From Thermoplasmata archaeon (GTDB taxonomy: Archaea > Thermoplasmatota > Thermoplasmata > Halarchaeoplasmatales > Halarchaeoplasmataceae), in NCBI GenBank assembly GCA_019594195.1, contig JAFDTP010000030.1:1-18823 (forward strand): a DNA stretch of 18,823 bases. The letters run 5' to 3'. A program made the position numbers and the translations under genes. Under the pieces are notes generated by a model. The model saw nothing but the letters and a program-made list of their open reading frames with translations, was not told the DNA's origin and made no database searches. Of this stretch, positions 14,092 through 18,823 are shown in pieces (position 1 is the first letter of the stretch; each line of letters starts with the position of its first letter).

Positions 14092-15048
14092 ATGTTTGAA
14101 ATAAAGCGGAAGCACCTTCCAGCGGTTGCTATAATCTGCATGCTGATAATCACGCATATGTTGGCCATCAATGTAGTTCAGACCTATCCAGATGATTATC
14201 AAGCATTCGGTGAAGATGTCGACGATCCGGTAAACCCGCTTATATATATAGGCGTTATCTTGCTTTTCACTGGAGGGATGCTGTTAGTTTTCAAATATGG
14301 GAAAGGAGATTATCTTCAATATGCGATTTTGGGAGTCATAGGTCTTACTCTTTTCTACGTCTTTTATCCCGTTCTTTTCCGTATCGGATATGCTTCGATA
14401 AGAGCTCTTCAATTCGACTGGGCTTTTTTTGCCTCCATATTTGCGGCTGTCGGTCTGACTTATTTGCTTTATAAAAAACCAGAATGGTATATCGTGAACG
14501 GTATAGGGATCGTTATGGGGGCTGGTATCGCCGGTATATTCGGTATGAGTCTCGGGATTTTGCCTGTTTTCATACTCCTTATCGCACTGGCAATATACGA
14601 TTTTATCTCGGTTTACAAAACTAAGCACATGTTATCTTTGGCTTCTGGAGTCATGAAGATGAAAGTTCCGGTGATGATGGTAGTCCCTCAGAAAGCCGAT
14701 TACTCTTTCGCAGAAAAGGAAGGGATCGAGCAGGAGATCGACGGCGAACGTGAAAGAGATGCCATGTTCATAGGGCTTGGAGACATGATAATCCCGGGTA
14801 TACTGCCCGTTGCTGCAACGATCCATCTTGAGAGCACTTGGGTCGGTGGACAATACGGACCTTTACTTGTGGCCTTAGGCAGCATTGTCGGAGCCGTTAT
14901 CGGTATGATGGTACTCCTTAGGTTCGTATTGAAAGGAAAACCTCATGCAGGACTGCCGCTCCTTAACTCTGGAACTATTTTAGGCTACATGATAACCTAC
15001 TTCATAATATATCAGGACCTGACTTTTGGATTAGTTTGGCCATGGTGA
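14092..15048 (+). CDS. Presenilin-like intramembrane aspartyl protease (A22 family)
   Basis: A 318-residue membrane protein with about nine hydrophobic segments. The catalytic pair of presenilin/signal peptide peptidase enzymes is visible: YD (D170) in IALAIYDFISVY and GLGD (D231) in MFIGLGDMIIPG, followed by the PAL-region counterpart LPLLNSG (288-294). These proteases cut substrate helices within the membrane; the archaeal PSH homologues are the structural model for presenilin. The natural substrate here is unknown. A hydrophilic loop (198-224) with a run of charged residues precedes the second Asp. ATG 14092 has GGCGGTGAG just upstream, a good ribosome-binding site, and follows aIF2-beta by 17 bases, so the two are probably co-transcribed. 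Any functional link to translation is not shown by the sequence. Confidence 0.9.
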   Translation: MFEIKRKHLPAVAIICMLIITHMLAINVVQTYPDDYQAFGEDVDDPVNPLIYIGVILLFTGGMLLVFKYGKGDYLQYAILGVIGLTLFYVFYPVLFRIGYASIRALQFDWAFFASIFAAVGLTYLLYKKPEWYIVNGIGIVMGAGIAGIFGMSLGILPVFILLIALAIYDFISVYKTKHMLSLASGVMKMKVPVMMVVPQKADYSFAEKEGIEQEIDGERERDAMFIGLGDMIIPGILPVAATIHLESTWVGGQYGPLLVALGSIVGAVIGMMVLLRFVLKGKPHAGLPLLNSGTILGYMITYFIIYQDLTFGLVWPW

Positions 15049-15056
15049 TCGATAAG

Positions 15057-15068
15057 TTATTTATATAG
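15057..15068 (+). promoter_or_regulatory. TATA box of the methyltransferase gene (leaderless)
   Basis: TTATTTATATAG is centred about 28 bases before ATG 15091. Confidence 0.55.
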
Positions 15069-15090
15069 TCGTAAATCTGGTTCTTGATAG

Positions 15091-15732
15091 ATGGATAAAT
15101 CTAAGAAGAAAGTATCGGACAGGTACGATTCTTGGACGCCTTTTTACGACCTTGTAGATCGTTTTCCCCTGATATCTAAACCACAGAGGAAATGGAAAAG
15201 GAATGCCGTGAAATATCTAGAAATAAAAGAAGGCGATAGAGTCCTCGACGTCGGTACGGGGACCGGTCAAATATTACCCTGGATAGCTGATCAGATGTCC
15301 AGTGGGGAACTTGTAGCTACCGATATCAGCGGATCCATGTTAGCTCGTGCTCGTAAAAAGATCGAAAATATATCCGAGATAGATGTATCTTTAATAAATG
15401 ATGATATCGAAAACTCTAGATTCTCAGATGATCGATTTGACAAGATAATCACCACTTTCACTCTCACTACGGTTCCGGATTTTGAAAGGGCCATGTCCGA
15501 GTGCGCACGTATATTAGACCCTGAAGGTCACATGATAGTACTAGATACGGGAAGCCCTAAAAATCCATACGCGCTACCGTTATTCTACCCTATGATGTTT
15601 TCCGCAAAGGTCTTCGGCAGAACCCATATGGATAGGAACATAAAAAGTGAATTATCTCAACATTTCCGTGTTAATATGCTTGAAGAAAACCTTTTAGGTA
15701 TGGTTTACACTGTCAAATGTATTCCTCTTTGA
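15091..15732 (+). CDS. Class I SAM-dependent methyltransferase, UbiE-like
   Basis: A 213-residue cytosolic methyltransferase. Motif I VLDVGTGTGQ (51-60) and the acidic strand end LVATDIS (74-80) bind S-adenosylmethionine; the motif IV region is DKIITTFTLTTVPD (about 118-131). The N-terminal RYDSWTPFYD (11-20) resembles the YDxxAxxYD opening of UbiE/COQ5-type enzymes that methylate quinones or lipids, but the acceptor cannot be assigned. Residues 155-185 are rich in Pro, Phe and Met (PKNPYALPLFYPMMFSAKVF) and may touch the membrane or form a hydrophobic pocket. It has its own promoter and sits between the presenilin-like and acetyl-CoA synthetase genes without an obvious operon partner. Confidence 0.8.
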   Translation: MDKSKKKVSDRYDSWTPFYDLVDRFPLISKPQRKWKRNAVKYLEIKEGDRVLDVGTGTGQILPWIADQMSSGELVATDISGSMLARARKKIENISEIDVSLINDDIENSRFSDDRFDKIITTFTLTTVPDFERAMSECARILDPEGHMIVLDTGSPKNPYALPLFYPMMFSAKVFGRTHMDRNIKSELSQHFRVNMLEENLLGMVYTVKCIPL

Positions 15733-15756
15733 GATTTTTGTGAGATATATAGACCT

Positions 15757-15776
15757 GTTCTTTTGCATTTTTTTCA
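15757..15776 (+). terminator. T-rich terminator after the methyltransferase gene
   Basis: TTCTTTTGCATTTTTTTCAT lies 25 bases after the stop, with no strong hairpin. It is a likely archaeal T-tract terminator. Confidence 0.35.
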
Positions 15777-15798
15777 TAGTCCAAAAGCTATAGCATGA

Positions 15799-15808
15799 GT
15801 ATATATAT
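15799..15808 (+). promoter_or_regulatory. Likely TATA box of acs
   Basis: GTATATATAT lies about 87 bases before TTG 15890 and would give a leader near 60 bases. A second candidate, TAATTAATA at 15828-15836, would give about 32 bases. Either way acs is leadered, unlike most neighbours. Confidence 0.4.
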
Positions 15809-15889
15809 CGAAACTTACCTGCATCCATAATTAATAAGTACCTTTACTTTAATTCGGCAAGTGAGTCTAAGAATAAAGGAAGTGATAAC

Positions 15890-17914
15890 TTGACAGAAAA
15901 TGTTGCAAGCAAAGACGAAGACGCTGGGAAAAAATGGGTTAAGGAAGACCCTGAGAGAGATGACGTGTATTGGCCGAACGAAGAATTGAAGGAAAAAGCA
16001 CATTTGAGTGACCCAGAGATATACAAAAAAGCAGACAAGGATCCAAAGAAGTTCTGGGCTGAAAAAGCCAAAGAAGCACTTGATTGGTTCGAGGAGTGGG
16101 ACGAGATATACGAAGAAGATCCGCCATATTTCAACTGGTTCCTAGGAAGTGAAACAAATCTCGCTTATAACTGTCTTGATAGACATCTAACTGATAGGAG
16201 AAATCAGGCAGCGATAATATGGGAACCGGAGCCAACTGATGAAGATAACAGGATACTTACTTATCAAGAACTTTATAGAGAAGTCAACAAATTCGCCAAC
16301 GCTCTTAAGGAATTGGGTGTAGAAAAAGGTGACGCAGTGACTTTCTGGATGCCGATGATACCCGAAACGGCGATAGCCGCTCTGGCATGTCAGAGGATAG
16401 GCGCCTGGCATTCGATAGTTTTCACGGCGTTCTCTCCCGACGCGGTCAAGGACCGTATGGAAGATGCGGGTTCCGAACTTCTGATAACCGCCGACGGATT
16501 CTACAGAGGAGGGAGTACAGCTGAGCTGAAATCTAAGATCGATCCAACGCTAGAAGCTCTTGATACAGAAAATTGTATCGTAGTGGACAGAGCCGGCACC
16601 GATCCCGATATGAAAGAAGGAAGAGACCACGACTTCCACGAACTGATAGAGGATCAAGATGGGTATTGTGAACCTGAAAAACTCGATGCCGAGGATACAG
16701 GTTTCTTGCTTTATACCTCCGGTACAACTGGAAAGCCCAAAGGTATCAAGCACTCTGTAGGCGCTTATGCTGCACAGGCTGCTTTGACGACCAAATGGGT
16801 GTTCGATCTACATCAGAACGATGTGTTCTTCTCAACTGCAGATATAGGATGGATCACGGGTCATAGTTACTCGCTGTACGGGCCGCTGCTTAACGGTGGA
16901 ACTACGCTGTGGTACGAAGGTTCGCCTTATCATCCAAATCCAGACCGTTGGTGGGACATCATAGAGAAATACGGAGCTAACATATTGTATACCGCGCCGA
17001 CCGCGATAAGAGCTTTGAGGCAGAAGGGAGACAAGTGGATAGAAGATCGTGATCTCAGCTCTCTCAGACTGCTCGGATCTGTCGGAGAACCTATAGATCC
17101 TGATACATGGAAATGGTTCTTCAACAAGATCGGCGGGGGTAGATGCCCGATCGTAGATACTTACTGGCAGACCGAAACCGGTGGTATATTACTCACTTCG
17201 CTACCTGGAATAGGTCCATTCGTACCTGGAGTCGCTGGTCCGGCATTACCCGGAATAACCTATGACGTATTGGATGCTACCGGTGAACCCGTAGGAGAGA
17301 ACGAGAGCGGTAAAGTCGTGCAGAAACCGCCCTTCGGAATAGGCATGCTGAGAGGAGTTTACAAGGCACCAGAGAAATACGAGGCAGAATATTGGAGTGA
17401 ATACGGAGACGAGACATACTTCTCCGGCGACGGCGGTAGAAAAACAGAACTAGAGATAGGCAGCCATAGATTGATAGAGATAACCGGAAGGATCGACGAC
17501 GTGCTTGAAGTTTCAGGTCATAGATTGGGTTCTGCAGAGATCGAAGACGCTGTCAGTACCTTGGAAGAAGTCGTTGAAGTCGCTGTAGTGCCGAAACCGC
17601 ATGATGTCAAGGGAGAAGTACCTGCGGTATTCGTTCTACTCAGAAGTGACGTAGAAGCGAGTGAGGAAGAACTAGAGAACAAGATCAAAAACGTAGTCAG
17701 AGAGAAAGTCGGTCCTGTAGCTACACCGGGAGCGATATACTTCGTGCCTGACGTGCCGAGGACCGAAAGTGGAAAGGTCATCAGAAGATTCTTGAAAGGT
17801 TTAGTAAAGAACGGAGAACTCGGTGATATGACTACTGCTAGCAACCCAGAATGTCTCAAGGAGCTCGCTGAAATCACAGAATACAACGGACCAGAAGAGT
17901 TTGAAGAGATATAG
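15890..17914 (+). CDS. acs: Acetyl-CoA synthetase, AMP-forming
   Basis: A 674-residue adenylate-forming enzyme that activates acetate with ATP and CoA, giving acetyl-CoA, AMP and pyrophosphate. The P-loop YTSGTTGKPKG lies at 275-285, DIGWITGHSY at 318-327, the acetate-pocket region TYWQTETGG at 424-432 (the Trp that limits acyl length is kept), and the hinge and A8 region ITGRIDDVLEVSGHRLGSAE at 531-550. The catalytic Lys is K629 in ESGKVIRR, the usual site of regulatory acetylation. It is slightly longer than the typical 630-660 residues because of an acidic N-terminus. The stretch after GDGGRK differs from the common GARRDEDGYYW form by a few extra residues. The start is TTG 15890, supported by GGAAGTGAT three bases upstream. 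It is transcribed alone. Confidence 0.95.
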   Translation: MTENVASKDEDAGKKWVKEDPERDDVYWPNEELKEKAHLSDPEIYKKADKDPKKFWAEKAKEALDWFEEWDEIYEEDPPYFNWFLGSETNLAYNCLDRHLTDRRNQAAIIWEPEPTDEDNRILTYQELYREVNKFANALKELGVEKGDAVTFWMPMIPETAIAALACQRIGAWHSIVFTAFSPDAVKDRMEDAGSELLITADGFYRGGSTAELKSKIDPTLEALDTENCIVVDRAGTDPDMKEGRDHDFHELIEDQDGYCEPEKLDAEDTGFLLYTSGTTGKPKGIKHSVGAYAAQAALTTKWVFDLHQNDVFFSTADIGWITGHSYSLYGPLLNGGTTLWYEGSPYHPNPDRWWDIIEKYGANILYTAPTAIRALRQKGDKWIEDRDLSSLRLLGSVGEPIDPDTWKWFFNKIGGGRCPIVDTYWQTETGGILLTSLPGIGPFVPGVAGPALPGITYDVLDATGEPVGENESGKVVQKPPFGIGMLRGVYKAPEKYEAEYWSEYGDETYFSGDGGRKTELEIGSHRLIEITGRIDDVLEVSGHRLGSAEIEDAVSTLEEVVEVAVVPKPHDVKGEVPAVFVLLRSDVEASEEELENKIKNVVREKVGPVATPGAIYFVPDVPRTESGKVIRRFLKGLVKNGELGDMTTASNPECLKELAEITEYNGPEEFEEI

Positions 17915-17943
17915 ACCTGTGATCGACACTGATATCTACACAA

Positions 17944-17974
17944 AAACCCTTTCTTTTGCTTTACCTTTTTGTTT
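17944..17974 (+). terminator. T-rich terminator after acs
   Basis: A pyrimidine-rich run with several T-tracts (CCCTTTCTTTTGCTTT, then CCTTTTTGTTT) fills the short gap between the acs stop and the convergent regulator gene. Confidence 0.45.
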
Positions 17975-17976
17975 CA

Positions 17977-18630
17977 CTAATTCTCTTCACGCATCTCATC
18001 TTTTCTCTTTTGAAGCCGCTCGTATTTTTCTTCGTATAGCTCCTCGCAGGAAGAACAACAGAAGTAATGTTCTTTACCGTCTTTCTTCCATTTCACAGGT
18101 TCACTCTGGATGGGTTTATTACAGTAATAGCAAGCGATGTCTAAAGGTACGTTCTCATCTATCGGGATCTCAGGGATTTTTTTAGCCTCCTCCCGTACTC
18201 GCCAGATGCCTTTTATCTTTAATTCATCTTCATTTTCAAGATATTCTACTGACTCATCGAGTTGAGTGAATCCGTTTATGAAAGCCTCGATCAGGTATCC
18301 TTCACCTTCCAATCGTTTTAAAATTCTGAATCTCTCGAATCTTGTGAATACCTCCTTCAGTCCGGATTCAGTAATATTTTTAGTTTCCATCTTGAACAAG
18401 TATTTTTGAAATCCTAATTTACTATGGTCTATTTCGACTGTGAAGCCTTCTATTATCCCCATGTTTTCCAACTTCTCTATCTTTGAGCTTACAGTGGGTG
18501 TGCTAACATCTATCCTGTCCGCTAAAACCCTTCGGGATACTCTACCATCCCTTTGCAGCTCTTTTAGTATCTTCATCTCGGTTTCTTCGAGTTTCATATC
18601 TATTTTATCCTTTTGAGGAGGATTTAACAT
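17977..18630 (-). CDS. Lrp/AsnC-family regulator with C-terminal TRASH metal-sensing domain (copper-response type)
   Basis: A 217-residue transcription factor: an AsnC-type helix-turn-helix (about 14-60, LEETEMKILKELQRDGRVSR), a ligand/dimerisation (RAM-like) domain (about 62-150) and a TRASH domain (165-203) with C167, C170, C191, C192 and C195 in ACYYCNK and YFCCSSC. From knowledge of the family, an Lrp-TRASH protein in Halobacterium controls a copper-exporting ATPase, so metal (probably copper) sensing is inferred. It is divergent from a YHS-domain gene, the expected kind of target. ATG 18630 is favoured by a TATA box 26-30 bases upstream; ATG 18597 would remove 11 residues. The C-terminus is a charged helix. 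It is convergent with acs. Confidence 0.88.
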   Translation of the reverse strand: MLNPPQKDKIDMKLEETEMKILKELQRDGRVSRRVLADRIDVSTPTVSSKIEKLENMGIIEGFTVEIDHSKLGFQKYLFKMETKNITESGLKEVFTRFERFRILKRLEGEGYLIEAFINGFTQLDESVEYLENEDELKIKGIWRVREEAKKIPEIPIDENVPLDIACYYCNKPIQSEPVKWKKDGKEHYFCCSSCEELYEEKYERLQKRKDEMREEN

Positions 18631-18654
18631 TTATGTTTGTAAGTTTTTGATCCG

Positions 18655-18666
18655 TTTTATTTTACA
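18655..18666 (-). promoter_or_regulatory. TATA box of the Lrp-TRASH regulator gene (leaderless)
   Basis: The minus strand reads ATGTAAAATAAAACG, centred about 30 bases before ATG 18630. Confidence 0.45.
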
Positions 18667-18683
18667 TATGTATACCACAAATC

Positions 18684-18693
18684 CCTTTTATAG
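18684..18693 (+). promoter_or_regulatory. TATA box of the YHS-domain gene
   Basis: CCTTTTATAG is centred about 32 bases before ATG 18721, giving a leader of about 6 bases. Confidence 0.5.
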
Positions 18694-18706
18694 GTAAGAG
18701 GATGTA

Positions 18707-18719
18707 ATAACGGTGTTAT
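18707..18719. promoter_or_regulatory. Candidate operator, ATAAC-GGT-GTTAT
   Basis: A perfect 5-base inverted repeat with a 3-base spacer lies between the TATA box and the ATG of the YHS-domain gene, over the predicted transcript start. This is where a repressor, such as the divergent Lrp-TRASH protein, could block initiation. The repeat is short and chance is possible. Confidence 0.35.
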
Positions 18720-18720
18720 C

Positions 18721-18823
18721 ATGGCGATAGATCCTGTATGTGATATGGAAGTTGACGAGGAAGAAGCGGAGTTCAAGACCGAATACAAAGGTAAAACGTA
18801 CTACTTCTGTGCCCCAGGATGCA
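18721..18823 (+). CDS. YHS-domain protein, partial (probably copper-transporting P-type ATPase or copper-binding protein)
   Basis: The first 34 residues are present before the window ends. They form a YHS domain: DPVCDM (4-9), then KTYYFCAPGC (25-34) with C7, C30 and C34 as likely metal ligands. This domain opens many heavy-metal P-type ATPases of the CopA type and also occurs alone in small metal-binding proteins; the window stops before the two can be told apart. The divergent Lrp-TRASH regulator, whose TRASH domain is a relative of YHS, supports a role in copper handling. A TATA box and an inverted repeat lie directly before the start. Confidence 0.8.
   Translation, partial: MAIDPVCDMEVDEEEAEFKTEYKGKTYYFCAPGC

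Noticed and set aside
1..18823. Mobile elements, CRISPR arrays, rRNA and tRNA genes
   Set aside because: Looked for transposase-like proteins, regularly spaced repeats, terminal inverted repeats and tRNA-like folds by eye; none seen. Weak or diverged elements could be missed without computation.

Overview
This window is a piece of a euryarchaeal chromosome, most likely from a salt-adapted lineage. Archaeal markers are clear: a replication factor C small subunit, ribosomal protein L10e, the beta subunit of initiation factor aIF2, a presenilin-like membrane protease, and TATA boxes placed about 26 bases before most start codons, so that many mRNAs should be leaderless. The proteins are rich in Asp and Glu, the DNA is moderately AT-rich by eye, and there is a C50-carotenoid-type gene cluster. 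Acidic proteins plus a lycopene-elongase-like enzyme recall Halobacteria, but the base composition does not fit typical high-GC haloarchaea. A less GC-rich halophilic lineage (for example a Methanonatronarchaeia-like or other deep haloarchaeal relative) is an inference that needs a tree.

Layout. 1-5064 is all on the minus strand: a truncated exported Ig-like protein, a UspA protein, an OsmC protein, and the carotenoid operon transcribed crtI, crtB, then a UbiA-type lycopene elongase, with 4-base overlaps at both junctions. 5313-6681 (+) encodes an exported, membrane-anchored PHP-domain protein and a tiny two-helix membrane protein. 6691-7857 (-) is isoaspartyl dipeptidase, divergent from a small membrane protein. 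8384-8659 (-) is an unrecognised 91-residue protein, followed by 316 bases with no convincing gene. Then come an exported MsrA-like protein (-), an unusual DtxR-type metalloregulator (+) and a ZIP metal transporter (-) convergent with it.

11327-17914 is a mostly plus-strand core region: a divergent replication factor C small subunit, L10e, (a second UspA on the minus strand), aIF2-beta with a C-terminal TRAM domain, the presenilin-like protease, a SAM-dependent methyltransferase and AMP-forming acetyl-CoA synthetase. The right edge holds an Lrp-type regulator with a metal-binding TRASH domain, divergent from the start of a YHS-domain gene; this looks like a copper-response locus cut by the window edge.

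Functional themes: membrane pigment and stress protection (carotenoids, OsmC, two UspA, MsrA-like), metal homeostasis (DtxR/ZIP, TRASH/YHS), and information processing. No rRNA, tRNA, transposon or CRISPR array was seen. I did not find a clearly new multigene system. The most unusual items are the RFC subunit with changed ATPase residues, the DtxR protein with changed metal ligands and a Cys-rich tail, and the exported PHP protein with its small membrane partner.
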